Shown piece after piece: positions 38,792-48,082 of a stretch of 64,000 bases of DNA (its first letter is position 1; every line of letters begins with the position of its first letter). Under the pieces are notes generated by a model. That model was not told where the DNA came from. It saw nothing but the letters and a program-made list of their open reading frames with translations, and did no database searches. The stretch spans positions 1 to 64,000 of the forward strand of contig NZ_LROS01000077.1 of assembly GCF_001675165.1 (NCBI RefSeq), read 5' to 3'. Source of the DNA: Clostridium ragsdalei P11. Lineage in GTDB: Bacteria > Bacillota > Clostridia > Clostridiales > Clostridiaceae. The position numbers were made by a program, and so were the translations under genes.

Positions 38792-39532
38792 TTATTTGAT
38801 TTCCATTTTTTTAAATATTATAATACCTATTATAGTAAAAATAATAGTATATGCAAATCCCAGTCCTGCAGAGTGGAGCATTTGCAGTGAAGTTAAGTTT
38901 GGATTTTTTATTGGAGTTAGTACACTTATGTTAGTAGTAATTAAAAGGTTGTAAATTCCATAAAATTTATTGGATACAAGTGCACAAAGTAATTTTATAA
39001 AATTGCCCATTAAAGCAAATATAGCTGCATAAGTATAGGCAAATGCATATTGATTTTTTAAAATAAAGCTGAGGAATACACCAAAACTAATTGCAGCTAT
39101 ATAAAGCGGTATGGCGCATAAAATCCTTAATGATAAGTTTATTAAAATTGCAGGGCTTAAATTTCCGGGTTTAAGAAATAAAAAGGTGCTTCCTACAAAA
39201 AAAATTAATACCAATGTGCAGGTTATAAAAGATATAATTATAGGAATAATTACTTTTGAAATATATAGTTTTTCTCTTGATAAGCCTGAAACCATTACAT
39301 TTCTTAAGGTTTTATCCTTTAACTCTTCTGTGACATCAATATACATCATAACTAGAAAAGCTACTGCAGGAAGACAGCTCATGGCCATATACATAGATTC
39401 CAAAGCTGTGACCTTAGGACCTGTAAATAGTGCATTTGCGCTCACTGATAGTAAAACTAAGACTAATAGAGTAACTTTATAAGAAAGTCTATTTAAACCT
39501 TTGTAAAGTTCAGCTTTTATATAATTAAGCAT
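38792..39532 (-). CDS. ABC-2 type transporter permease
   Basis: About 246 residues with six predicted TM helices. It begins LNYIKAELYKGLNR, typical of permeases of bacteriocin-immunity or membrane-stress ABC exporters. I chose the ATG at 39530-39532 behind GGAGGTGG. It overlaps the end of the ATPase gene by 8 bases, so translation is coupled. The substrate is unknown. Confidence 0.88.
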   Translation of the reverse strand: MLNYIKAELYKGLNRLSYKVTLLVLVLLSVSANALFTGPKVTALESMYMAMSCLPAVAFLVMMYIDVTEELKDKTLRNVMVSGLSREKLYISKVIIPIIISFITCTLVLIFFVGSTFLFLKPGNLSPAILINLSLRILCAIPLYIAAISFGVFLSFILKNQYAFAYTYAAIFALMGNFIKLLCALVSNKFYGIYNLLITTNISVLTPIKNPNLTSLQMLHSAGLGFAYTIIFTIIGIIIFKKMEIK

Positions 39533-40448
39533 TGATGCCACCTCCAATTAAATCCATGAAGTAATTTTCTAAATTTGCAGATGTCTTACTTATGGAATAT
39601 ACTTTAATGCCATTTTTTATAAAAGCTTCACTTACCATTTCAGGCTTATCCAGGTATTTAAAAATCTTAATTTCGTTCTCAGGAAGCACTTGATAGGAAG
39701 TACAGTTTAAATTCTTTTCAAGTATAAGAGAAGCATGAGCTGCATCGTCTACTTTTACCGACAAATATTCCCTGCATTTTTCCTCTAAGTCCTTTGCGGA
39801 AATTTGTTCTATGAGTTTCCCATTATCTATAAAGCCATAAGTGGTGGCAAGCTGAGAAAGTTCCCCTAAAATGTGGCTCGAAATTAATATAGTTGTACTT
39901 TTTTCTCTATTTAATTTTTTTAATATATCTCTAAACATCACTATACCAACAGGATCAAGACCATTTATAGGTTCGTCTAAAATTAAAAAATCTGGACTTG
40001 CAATTAAAGCTAGGGCCAGGCCAAGACGCTGCTTCATGCCAAGAGAATAATGTTTGAATTTTTTATTACCTGTATCCGAAAGACCTACTGTATTAAGTAC
40101 TTTATCCACACAGTCTTTTTCAGGAATTCCTTTTTGAATTCTATAGTATTCAAGATTTTTTTTGCCTGAGAGATAAGGAAAAAAGCTGGGTGTTTCTATT
40201 ATGCATCCTGTTCTCATTCGCTCTTTGTTTAATTCGTCTTTGCTTGTTTTTGAAAATAATTCTATATCACCGTTATCTTGCAAAGAAAGACCTGTTATTA
40301 TTCTCATAAGGGTTGTCTTGCCAGCGCCATTTTTGCCTACAAGACCGTATATGTCACCTTTACTTATCTTAATATTTACATTATCAAGTGCCTTGTGATT
40401 TTTGTATTTTTTAGTAAGATTTTTTGTATGAAGTACTAAATCATTCAT
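39525..40448 (-). CDS. ABC transporter ATP-binding protein
   Basis: About 307 residues. Walker A GKNGAGKTT, signature YSLGMKQRL, Walker B FLILDEPINGLDP and switch His in ISSHILGEL. The C-terminal extension of about 90 residues is as in BcrA/LanF-type exporters. I chose the ATG at 40446-40448, with SD GGAGG. It sits in an operon with regulator, permease and kinase. Confidence 0.95.
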   Translation of the reverse strand: MNDLVLHTKNLTKKYKNHKALDNVNIKISKGDIYGLVGKNGAGKTTLMRIITGLSLQDNGDIELFSKTSKDELNKERMRTGCIIETPSFFPYLSGKKNLEYYRIQKGIPEKDCVDKVLNTVGLSDTGNKKFKHYSLGMKQRLGLALALIASPDFLILDEPINGLDPVGIVMFRDILKKLNREKSTTILISSHILGELSQLATTYGFIDNGKLIEQISAKDLEEKCREYLSVKVDDAAHASLILEKNLNCTSYQVLPENEIKIFKYLDKPEMVSEAFIKNGIKVYSISKTSANLENYFMDLIGGGINA

Positions 40449-40534
40449 GATATCAACCTCCATTTTCTTGTTGATTTTATATTAGAACAAAATCAGCAAG
40501 ATACATTAAAGAAAAACTTAAGAAATCATTAAGT

Positions 40535-41230
40535 TTAATCTTTCATCTTAAAACCTATTCCCCAAACGGTATGTATGTATTCTGTGTCCGGGTCAATTTT
40601 AGCTATTTTAGAGCGAAGGTTGCTCATATGCACATTTATGGTGTTATCATCGCTTATAAATTTATCTTTCCATACATGTTCAAATAAATTAGCTTTTGTA
40701 AATACTTTTTTGGGGTAAGACATTAGAAGTTCTAGTATACAAAACTCCCTTATAGTTAATATTACTTCCTGAGAACTTATAAAAACTTTGTGATTTTCCC
40801 GATCTAAGGTCATATTTTTATAGGTTAATATGTTTTGTTTTTCATTTGAGTTTGAAAATATCATATATCTTCTAAGTTGTGCACAAACTCTTGCCAGTAC
40901 TTCTTCTACATCGAAAGGTTTTGATATAAAATCATCTGCTCCTAGTTTTAAAACTTCAATTTTTGTTTCTTGAGCTGTTTTTGCAGATATTACAATGACA
41001 GGCATAGTTTTAATCTTTCGTATTTTTTCTATAAGCTTTTCACCTGTAATGCCAGGCAGCATCAAATCAAGTAAAATTAGCTGAAAGTCATATTTTTCAA
41101 TGCACATTTCAGCTTCGGTACCTGAAAAAGCCCCGCGGACATTGTAATTATTTTTTTCTAGTATCCTGCATAATAACTTATTTATATCTGTATCATCTTC
41201 TACTATTAAAATGTTTATATTTTTGTTCAT
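40535..41230 (-). CDS. OmpR family response regulator
   Basis: 231 residues. The receiver has Asp55 in LILLDLMLPG and Lys in ISKPFDVEEVLARV; the C-terminal winged helix ends IHTVWGIGFKMK. The start ATG follows CTGGAGGAA. It is first in the four-gene operon (regulator, ATPase, permease, kinase) that resembles detoxification or lantibiotic-immunity loci. Confidence 0.95.
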   Translation of the reverse strand: MNKNINILIVEDDTDINKLLCRILEKNNYNVRGAFSGTEAEMCIEKYDFQLILLDLMLPGITGEKLIEKIRKIKTMPVIVISAKTAQETKIEVLKLGADDFISKPFDVEEVLARVCAQLRRYMIFSNSNEKQNILTYKNMTLDRENHKVFISSQEVILTIREFCILELLMSYPKKVFTKANLFEHVWKDKFISDDNTINVHMSNLRSKIAKIDPDTEYIHTVWGIGFKMKD

Positions 41231-41287
41231 AAGTATTCCTCCAGAGTTTTTGAGTTAAGACAATTATAACATTTTTAGATGGGTGTA

Positions 41288-41316
41288 TTGACATAATAAA
41301 AGGTCACGTCTATAAT
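41288..41316 (+). promoter_or_regulatory. Consensus sigma-A promoter of the met operon
   Basis: TTGACA (41288-41293), exactly 17 bases, TATAAT (41311-41316). It reads into the SAM riboswitch. Confidence 0.88.
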
Positions 41317-41344
41317 TAAAAGCATAATTAAATATAAATCTTGA

Positions 41345-41445
41345 ACTTATCAAGAGTGATTGAGGGAACAGGCCCTATGAAATCCAGCAACCAGTACAGT
41401 GTATAATGGTGCTAAATCCTGCAGCGGGAGCTGAAAGATGAGAGA
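41345..41445 (+). ncRNA. SAM-I (S-box) riboswitch
   Basis: CTTATCAAGAGTGATTGAGGGAACAGGCCC-type start (key blocks AGAGTG, GAGGGA, GGCCC), then ATGAAATCCAGCAACC, GGTGCTAAATCCTGCAG and GAAAGATGAGAG: all conserved S-box blocks in order. It predicts shut-off of metNI at high S-adenosylmethionine. Confidence 0.96.
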
Positions 41446-41461
41446 AATTTTGAGTTAACTA

Positions 41462-41489
41462 AGTCTGAGATTTTTCTCGGGCTTTTATT
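41462..41489 (+). terminator. SAM riboswitch terminator
   Basis: GTCTGAGA / TCTCGGGC stem with GCTTTTATTTTTTC after it, about 35 bases before metN. Confidence 0.85.
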
Positions 41490-41523
41490 TTTTCTTAAAA
41501 TTGATATGGGAGGTTAAAGAATA

Positions 41524-42480
41524 TTGATAGATATTAATAATGTAGGCAAGAGTTTTAACAATAAAAGTGTGCTTAAAAGTATAAATCTTCATATACAAGA
41601 AGGTGAAATATTTGGAATAGTTGGCCACAGTGGTGCTGGAAAATCTACACTTTTAAGGTGCTTGAATGGTCTTGAAAGCTATGACACAGGAAGCATAAAG
41701 GTAATGGGTAAAGAAGTAAAAGACTTAAAAGGTAAAGAAATAAGGACTTTTAGAAAAAACTTGGGAATGATATTTCAAAATTTTAATTTATTAAACAGAA
41801 AAAATGTATATGATAATATATCACTTCCACTTGAAGTCTGGGGATTAGAAAAAAGTAAAATAAAAACTAGGGTAAAGGAATTATTAAATTTAGTAGGCCT
41901 TAGTGATAAAGCAAAGAGCATGCCGTCTGAATTAAGTGGTGGACAAAAGCAAAGAGTAGCTATTGCAAGAGCTTTGGCGCTAAATCCAAGTATACTACTT
42001 TGTGACGAAGCCACATCTGCACTTGACCCAAATACTACTAAGTCAATACTTGAGCTTTTGAGAAAAATAAACAATGAATTTAAAATAACCATAGTAGTTG
42101 TAACCCATCAAATGGAAGTTATAAAAGAAATATGTAGTAAAATCGCTATTATAGATGAAGGTGAAATCAAAACTTCTGGAAATGTAGAAGAAATATTTTT
42201 AAAACCAGGAAAAAATCTAAAGAAGCTGCTTGGAAATGATAGTTTACTTCCAGATGAAGGTATAAACATAAGAATATTCTTTCCTAAGGAAATAAGCCAG
42301 GACAATTTAATAACCTCTATGGCTATAGATTTGAATATAAAGTTTTCTATAGTATGGGGAAAACTTGAAAGATTCCGCAGTGATGTTTTAGGAAGTCTGG
42401 TTATAAATGTAAATGATAAAGACAAGGAAAGTATATGTAATTATCTTTCTTCAAAAAATGTTAACTGGGAGGTAGAGTAA
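41524..42480 (+). CDS. metN: Methionine ABC transporter ATP-binding protein
   Basis: 318 residues. Walker A GHSGAGKST, signature LSGGQKQRV, Walker B ILLCDEATSALD. A C-terminal NIL/ACT-like domain (about 245-318) is the site of feedback inhibition by methionine in E. coli MetN. The start is TTG behind GGGAGG, about 10 bases away, which is unusual but the only good start. With metI it forms a methionine importer; the riboswitch supports methionine as substrate. Confidence 0.95.
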   Translation: MIDINNVGKSFNNKSVLKSINLHIQEGEIFGIVGHSGAGKSTLLRCLNGLESYDTGSIKVMGKEVKDLKGKEIRTFRKNLGMIFQNFNLLNRKNVYDNISLPLEVWGLEKSKIKTRVKELLNLVGLSDKAKSMPSELSGGQKQRVAIARALALNPSILLCDEATSALDPNTTKSILELLRKINNEFKITIVVVTHQMEVIKEICSKIAIIDEGEIKTSGNVEEIFLKPGKNLKKLLGNDSLLPDEGINIRIFFPKEISQDNLITSMAIDLNIKFSIVWGKLERFRSDVLGSLVINVNDKDKESICNYLSSKNVNWEVE

Positions 42481-42482
42481 AC

Positions 42483-43139
42483 ATGGGATTTAGTGAAACA
42501 TTTCAGGAAATACTACTTCCTGCTATTGGACAAACATTTTATATGGTTATAGTTTCTACAATACTTGCAGTAATTATAGGATTTATACCTGCTATTTTGC
42601 TAGTTGTAACTGAACCTGGTGGATTAAAGCCTAATAAAGTAGTCTACAAGGTATTGGATGTAATAGTAAATTTATTGAGATCATTTCCTTTTATAATACT
42701 TATGATAGCAATTTTTCCTTTTACAAAGCTTATTGTTGGAAAAACCATAGGTACAACAGCAGCAATAGTTCCTATTACAATAGCAGCAGCACCTTTTGCA
42801 TCGAGGGTAATTGAATCTTCACTTAAAGAAATAGATCCGGGAATAATAGAAGCTGCAAAATCGTTTGGTGCAAGTAATATGCAGATAATATTTAAAGTTA
42901 TGATTAAAGAGGCACTGCCATCTATAGTGCTTGGTATAACACTCACTGTAATAAGTGTAGTTGGATGTTCAGCTATGGCAGGTACAGTAGGCGGAGGTGG
43001 ACTTGGAGATGTGGCAGTAAAGTATGGATATTATAGATTTCAAACTGACATAATGGTATACACTGTAATAATACTCATAATTTTTGTCCAGGTACTTCAA
43101 ACTATAGGAAATCTTATATATAAAAAGCTAAACAAATAA
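42483..43139 (+). CDS. metI: Methionine ABC transporter permease
   Basis: 218 residues with five TM helices. The EAA loop is seen as IEAAKSFGASNMQIIFKVMIKEALPS. It starts 3 bases after metN with SD GGGAGG. No metQ binding-protein gene follows, unlike most metNIQ operons; the binding protein must be encoded elsewhere or be dispensable. Confidence 0.95.
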   Translation: MGFSETFQEILLPAIGQTFYMVIVSTILAVIIGFIPAILLVVTEPGGLKPNKVVYKVLDVIVNLLRSFPFIILMIAIFPFTKLIVGKTIGTTAAIVPITIAAAPFASRVIESSLKEIDPGIIEAAKSFGASNMQIIFKVMIKEALPSIVLGITLTVISVVGCSAMAGTVGGGGLGDVAVKYGYYRFQTDIMVYTVIILIIFVQVLQTIGNLIYKKLNK

Positions 43140-43205
43140 TTATTTGTTTGGTAAAGTAATTATTGTAGAGTCACTTTAAAAATATATTTATGGGAGGAAA
43201 TTAGA

Positions 43206-44480
43206 ATGGCTAAAATAGAATTACCATACCATAAAAAAATAATAGAAGCTGAAATAGATGACAACAACTTACTTGGGGTACTTGAATCAAAAGCAAACCA
43301 ATATAAAGCAGAGCTTGGTCAATTGGAAATAGTGGAAAAAGCCCTTGATAATCCTATAAGCTCACCAAGACTTGAACAATTGGCTGAGAATAAAAAAAAT
43401 ATAGTTATAATAAGCAGCGATCATACAAGACCTGTTCCTAGTAAAATTATTATGCCTGCACTTTTGAGAAGAATAAGGAGTACAAATTCTGATGCTAATA
43501 TTACTATATTAATAGCTACAGGTCTTCATAGAGCTACTACTAGGCGGGAACTCATAGATAAATATGGAGAAGATATAGTAAAAAATGAAAAGATAGTAGT
43601 ACATGATGCGCAGAATGAAGACAATCTGTTAAAAATCGGTACATTGCCATCTGGTGGGGAACTTATAGTAAATAAACTTGCAGTTGAAGCAGATCTTTTA
43701 ATTGCAGAGGGATTTATAGAATCTCATTGTTTTGCTGGCTTTTCAGGAGGTAGAAAGAGTGTGCTGCCTGGAATAGCCTCTGCCAAGACCATCCTGGCAA
43801 ATCACTGTGCGGAATTTGTAGCACATCCTTCTGCAAGAGTTGGAAATTTAAAAGATAATCCTGTTCATAATGACATGCTATATGCAGCTAAAAAGGCAGG
43901 ATTGGCTTTCATAATAAATGTAGCACTAGATGAAGATAAAAAGATAATAAATGCTTTTGCAGGAGATACGAATGATGCCCATGTAAAAGGCTGTGAATTT
44001 GTGCATAATTTATCAAAAGTGAGTAAATTAGTAGGTGATATTTCTATTTCTACTAATGGAGGGTATCCACTTGATCAAAATATATATCAATCTGTTAAGG
44101 GGATGGCAGCAGCTGAAGCCAATTGCAGGGATGGCGGCGTAATAATAATGGTATCTGCTTGCAGTCAAGGTCATGGTGGAGAAACCTTTTATAACAATTT
44201 AGCTAATTTAAATACTCCAGAAGAATTCTTAAAAAAAGTTTCAAAGGTTCCCAGGAATAAAACTGTACCTGATCAGTGGGCATCTCAGATGCTTGCGAGT
44301 ATACTTTCAAATCATACAGTAATTGTTGTAACAGATATGTGTGATCCTAAAATAATAAGGAATATGCATATGCAGCAGGCAGATACTTTTGAAGAAGCTC
44401 TAGAAAGGGCATATGATATTATGGGGAAAGATGCTAAGGTTGTGGTTATACCAGATGGACTAGGAGTAATTGTAGAATAA
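43206..44480 (+). CDS. larA: LarA-like nickel-dependent lactate racemase family protein
   Basis: 424 residues, the usual LarA length. Conserved blocks: SSDHTRPVP, ATGLHRATTRRE, and ESHCFAGFSGGRKSVLPGI, which contains the His and the Lys that binds the nickel-pincer cofactor, then NHCAEF and HPSARVGNLKDNP. It may racemise lactate or a related 2-hydroxy acid. No larBCE cofactor genes are here. It lies 66 bases after metI with its own SD (GGGAGG), so it may share the SAM-controlled transcript. The exact substrate is uncertain. Confidence 0.85.
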   Translation: MAKIELPYHKKIIEAEIDDNNLLGVLESKANQYKAELGQLEIVEKALDNPISSPRLEQLAENKKNIVIISSDHTRPVPSKIIMPALLRRIRSTNSDANITILIATGLHRATTRRELIDKYGEDIVKNEKIVVHDAQNEDNLLKIGTLPSGGELIVNKLAVEADLLIAEGFIESHCFAGFSGGRKSVLPGIASAKTILANHCAEFVAHPSARVGNLKDNPVHNDMLYAAKKAGLAFIINVALDEDKKIINAFAGDTNDAHVKGCEFVHNLSKVSKLVGDISISTNGGYPLDQNIYQSVKGMAAAEANCRDGGVIIMVSACSQGHGGETFYNNLANLNTPEEFLKKVSKVPRNKTVPDQWASQMLASILSNHTVIVVTDMCDPKIIRNMHMQQADTFEEALERAYDIMGKDAKVVVIPDGLGVIVE

Positions 44481-44486
44481 AAACTT

Positions 44487-44542
44487 AAAAAGGCTATTGT
44501 GTAATGAACAAAAATTCATTATGAAATGGCCTTTATTTTTTT
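44487..44542 (+). terminator. Terminator after larA
   Basis: AAAAGGCTATT...AATGGCCTTT with an inner TAATGAA/TTCATTA stem, followed by ATTTTTTT. Confidence 0.9.
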
Positions 44543-44589
44543 GCATTTCATTAACTTTTAATTTCCCACAAAAAAATGTAAAAAAACTA

Positions 44590-44635
44590 TTGCACATGTT
44601 TTCTATTTGTTATATATTATGTATAACAAATAGAA
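44590..44635 (+). promoter_or_regulatory. Promoter with GntR operator
   Basis: TTGCAC (44590-44595), 17 bases, TATATT. Perfect 14-bp inverted arms TTCTATTTGTTATA (44601-44614) and its complement (44622-44635), 7-base spacer, cover the -10 region and reach the SD of the gntR gene. Autorepression is very likely. Confidence 0.82.
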
Positions 44636-44648
44636 AAGGAGGGACGCT

Positions 44649-45035
44649 ATGTTAGTTCAAATAGATTTTGAATCGGAAATGCCTATATATGAACAGCTTA
44701 GGAGGCAAATAATAGAAGGAATAGCCTCTGGTAATCTGAAATTAGGAGAGAGCCTTCCTTCTGTAAGACAACTGGCAGAAGACATTGGAATAAATCTTCA
44801 TACAGTAAACAAAGCATATAATGCGTTAAAGTCAGATGGTTACTTGAATGTAGATAGGAGAACAGGAGCTATAGTAAGTGGAACATTCCCTGAAAGTACG
44901 GAGGAGTTTGACAAAAAACTTAAGGAGGAATTTACTTACTTGATATGTGAAGCTCATTTAAGGGGAAAAAAGATGGAAGATATTTTGGATCTGTGTTCTG
45001 ATATATTTAAGCAATATATTAAAAAAGATAAATAA
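44649..45035 (+). CDS. GntR family regulator, YtrA subfamily
   Basis: 128 residues. The N-terminal winged helix has PIYEQLRRQIIEGIASG and LPSVRQLAEDIGINLHTVNKAY; the short C-terminal helical part is of the YtrA type (no large ligand domain). The start ATG follows AAAGGAGGG. It is 22 bases before a DUF1648 membrane protein gene, whereas YtrA regulators usually precede ABC transporter genes. Confidence 0.92.
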   Translation: MLVQIDFESEMPIYEQLRRQIIEGIASGNLKLGESLPSVRQLAEDIGINLHTVNKAYNALKSDGYLNVDRRTGAIVSGTFPESTEEFDKKLKEEFTYLICEAHLRGKKMEDILDLCSDIFKQYIKKDK

Positions 45036-45057
45036 CTACTAAGGTGGGTGAAATTAA

Positions 45058-46191
45058 ATGAAAGATAATTTGTTTATGTGTATATATTTATTTTTTATTT
45101 TTGTGATAATACTCGTAATCAATATGTTGACTCCTAAATTTACGAGAAAAGAAATTGTATTTGGAGTGAGAATTCCTGAAGATAAGATTGATTCAGATGA
45201 AATTAAGCATATAGAAGCACAATTTGTAAAGAATAATTTAATTATAGGAATTCCCTTTATTATTTTATTTAGTGTGTTAAATTATAGTTTTTTAAACGTA
45301 GGTATGATTTTGTTTACTACTTTTGCCTTTGTATTTATAATTTTTCTAATATATCTTATATCAAACAGAGCTATGAAAAATCTTAAGTCACAAAAGTTGT
45401 GGTTTCAAGGCAAAAAACAGGTTGTAACTGTAGACACTAGTTTTTCTAGAAGCAAAAGTAATATGCTTGTATCAGCTTGGTTTTTCTTGATACCTGCAGC
45501 TATTATTATAGTAAATATAATTTTAGGATATATGAATTATGACTCTCTACCTTATAAAGTCCCTACACACTGGGATTTTTCCGGTAATGTAACAGGATAT
45601 CAATTTAAATCCAGGTTTCTAATTTGGGAAATGCCAATTACTCAGATTTTTACTACTTTTATGTTTTTTATAGTCTATAAGGGAATTGGATGGTCAAAAC
45701 AGCAGATTAGTTCTATAGACCCAGAAGCATCTGTAAAGAAAAATAGTATATTTAGAAAAAGCTGGTCCATGTATATGGTTATCTTTGCTGTAGTAACAAA
45801 TCTTTTATTAACCGTTGCTACTGTTCAGATATTTAGGGTATTTAATGTAAGTAGTACCTTTTCATACATCATAATATTGGCTTTTGTACTAGTTACAATT
45901 TTAAGCAGTATAGTTCTAGCTTTTAAAATCGGGCAGGGTGGAGGTAATATAAGATTTAAAAGTGATGGTGAAAATGTCAAACCCGATTTTGGTGATAAGG
46001 ATGATGATAAGTGCTGGGTACTAGGAAATAGTATATATTATAACAAGAATGATCCATCCTTATTTGTGGAAAAAAGATTTGGTATAGGATGGACGATAAA
46101 TGCAGGCAGACCACTTGGAATGGCTGTATATATAGGAAGTATTGTGATTATAATTGTAACTATAATTTTTGCTGTATTTAGTGGAAAGTAA
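45058..46191 (+). CDS. DUF1648 / DUF5808 membrane protein (SdpI-related)
   Basis: 377 residues with about seven or eight TM helices. The DUF1648 motif is YKVPTHWDFSGNVTGY at about residues 164-179. The C-terminal DUF5808-like block is KCWVLGNSIYYNKNDPSLFVEKRFGIGWTIN (about 320-350; key residues W, G, YYN, F.EKR.G.G). DUF1648 is found in SdpI-like immunity or signal proteins. It is co-transcribed with the GntR regulator and probably controlled by it. Its function is unknown. Confidence 0.85.
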   Translation: MKDNLFMCIYLFFIFVIILVINMLTPKFTRKEIVFGVRIPEDKIDSDEIKHIEAQFVKNNLIIGIPFIILFSVLNYSFLNVGMILFTTFAFVFIIFLIYLISNRAMKNLKSQKLWFQGKKQVVTVDTSFSRSKSNMLVSAWFFLIPAAIIIVNIILGYMNYDSLPYKVPTHWDFSGNVTGYQFKSRFLIWEMPITQIFTTFMFFIVYKGIGWSKQQISSIDPEASVKKNSIFRKSWSMYMVIFAVVTNLLLTVATVQIFRVFNVSSTFSYIIILAFVLVTILSSIVLAFKIGQGGGNIRFKSDGENVKPDFGDKDDDKCWVLGNSIYYNKNDPSLFVEKRFGIGWTINAGRPLGMAVYIGSIVIIIVTIIFAVFSGK

Positions 46192-46209
46192 AAATTAGAA
46201 TCTCTATAG

Positions 46210-46330
46210 AAATTCTAAGTAAAAAACAACTTATACTTCGGATATTTTTTACAACCGCAAGCTCGATTAAATGTTTTGATTATTGTAAAAATATGCCTAC
46301 GTATAAGTTGTTTTTTAAGTTAGAGAATTC
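46210..46330. repeat. Family P outer arms without core (P6)
   Basis: AAACAACTTATAC...GATATTTTTTACAA pairs with TTGTAAAAATATG...GTATAAGTTGTTTTTTAAG. It matches type A outer arms, but the inner TGAGGTACGAG hairpin is absent. It shows that the outer and inner palindromes are separable modules. The other 230 bases of the gap hold nothing I can name. Confidence 0.7.
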
Positions 46331-46562
46331 ATTAAAAAACACGAATAATGGAAATTAGATTCTAATTATTTTAGCCGTTAGGCTGCTGGATAAGTATAAA
46401 AATCAATATATAGTGGCTGAATAGTTACTATTTTGCTTAAAGTTAATAAACAAGTCAATAGTTATAGATAATTGTAATACATCCTCCAATAGCGTTTAAT
46501 TTGCTAATTATAAGATTTAATGATAAAATTGGTTTAATAGTAAAAATAAGGGGGATTATGTA

Positions 46563-47933
46563 ATGAAAAAAACCTTTTTACCGATTATAACCACTATAAT
46601 ATTAAGTTTCTCTATCTTTTTTACATCACAAGTTAGTGCAGCATCACAAACTAAAAGATTAGGTGGACAAAATCGTATAGAAACATCAGTAGAAATAGCT
46701 ACTGACTACAATAATGGACAATTGCAAGCAGTTGTTGTAACTACAGCAAATGATTTTCCAGAAGCATTAACAGGAAGTACATTAGCAGCTAAGTGTAAGG
46801 CACCAATATTATTAGTAGATACAACAGTAGAAGATAATCAAAAAACCTTAGATTATATAAAATGTCATTTAGCATCAAATGGTACAGTATATATACTTGG
46901 ACAAACAACATCAGTATCATCCGATGTTGAAAATGCAATAAGAAACATGGGATATACTAACATAAAGAGACTAGCAGGAGCTAACAAAGAGGAAACATTC
47001 AAAGTAATAAATAGTGAGGTTAATGTAGCAACAGGAACTCCAGTATTCATAGCTTCAGAAGATAACTTTCCAGATGCATTATCAGCTAGTGGAATAGCAG
47101 CAGTAAAAGGCTATCCAATAATTTTATGTTCTCATGGAGTAGTATCACAATCTGCTATCGACCAACTAAATACAATTAAACCAGCACAGGTTTATGTAGT
47201 AGGTGGGCAAGCAGTTGTACCAGAAAGCACAGTACAACAGGTAATGAGTATTACGGGTCTAACATCAGATAAGATGATTAGGTTAAGTGGTAAAGATAGG
47301 TATGAAACGTCATTAGCAATAAATAAAAAATTTAACTTAACAACTGAAAATGCAATAGTAGCATCAGGAGAAAAGTTTCCAGATGCTTTAGTAGGAAGTT
47401 CCTTAGCAGCAAAGTATAATGCACCAATTATATTCACAGATGGTGGTGAATATAACTATTCAATGAACGGTAATAATATAGTAGAACAAATAAAATATCT
47501 ACAAAGTATTAATTGTTCAAACTTAATTATATTAGGTAAAGAAAGTGCAGTAAGTAAAAGTGTAGAAGATATACTAGGGGGAAATGGAAGTTTTAGGCTT
47601 TGGGTGAAAGGTGCATCTATAAGTAATAACAAAAATTATATTACGGGATGTTTTGAGAGATTTGTTTATTGTTCAGATCCAGATGTTTTTGATGCAACAA
47701 AAGCATATGAAAAAGCAACTGGGGATAAAATACTTTCTGATTATGAATATAGAACAGGAGACATTGGATTTGAAGGATTTCATATGGATATTAGTACTCC
47801 TATTACTTTAGAAGTAGCTAACAATGTAGATTTTAATAATATACTTCAACATAATTATAACATTCGTTCAATCTTTGATATAACGTTTCAAAATGGTATA
47901 GTAAAAAAAATTCTTGATCAACATATACAATAG
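46563..47933 (+). CDS. Secreted cell-wall protein with three CWB2 repeats
   Basis: 456 residues. A signal peptide (about 1-27, cleavage near VSAAS) precedes three cell wall binding repeat 2 units at about 31-125, 130-225 and 231-330 (starts KRLGGQNRIETS, KRLAGANKEETF, IRLSGKDRYETS). A unique C-terminal domain follows (about 340-456). CWB2 triplets anchor clostridial S-layer-associated proteins through a wall polymer. The C-terminal domain would be the functional part and I do not recognise it. The start ATG follows AAGGGGGAT. Confidence 0.93.
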   Translation: MKKTFLPIITTIILSFSIFFTSQVSAASQTKRLGGQNRIETSVEIATDYNNGQLQAVVVTTANDFPEALTGSTLAAKCKAPILLVDTTVEDNQKTLDYIKCHLASNGTVYILGQTTSVSSDVENAIRNMGYTNIKRLAGANKEETFKVINSEVNVATGTPVFIASEDNFPDALSASGIAAVKGYPIILCSHGVVSQSAIDQLNTIKPAQVYVVGGQAVVPESTVQQVMSITGLTSDKMIRLSGKDRYETSLAINKKFNLTTENAIVASGEKFPDALVGSSLAAKYNAPIIFTDGGEYNYSMNGNNIVEQIKYLQSINCSNLIILGKESAVSKSVEDILGGNGSFRLWVKGASISNNKNYITGCFERFVYCSDPDVFDATKAYEKATGDKILSDYEYRTGDIGFEGFHMDISTPITLEVANNVDFNNILQHNYNIRSIFDITFQNGIVKKILDQHIQ

Positions 47934-47970
47934 ATATGAGGATCGTAGTATAAATATAAACTAAATTATT

Positions 47971-48013
47971 ATAGATGAATATATAAAACCTTAAATTTTA
48001 TATATTCATCTAT
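47971..48013 (+). terminator. Hairpin after the CWB2 gene
   Basis: Perfect 18-bp arms (47971-47988 / 47996-48013, ATAGATGAATATATAAAA and its complement). A T-run is lacking after it, so it is terminator-like or an mRNA end stabiliser. Confidence 0.6.
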
Positions 48014-48082
48014 TAGTTCTACATTATTTAGCGGGAAGTTTCAATTGCCTATAAAATATTTAAATAGTTAGGGAGATAAAGT

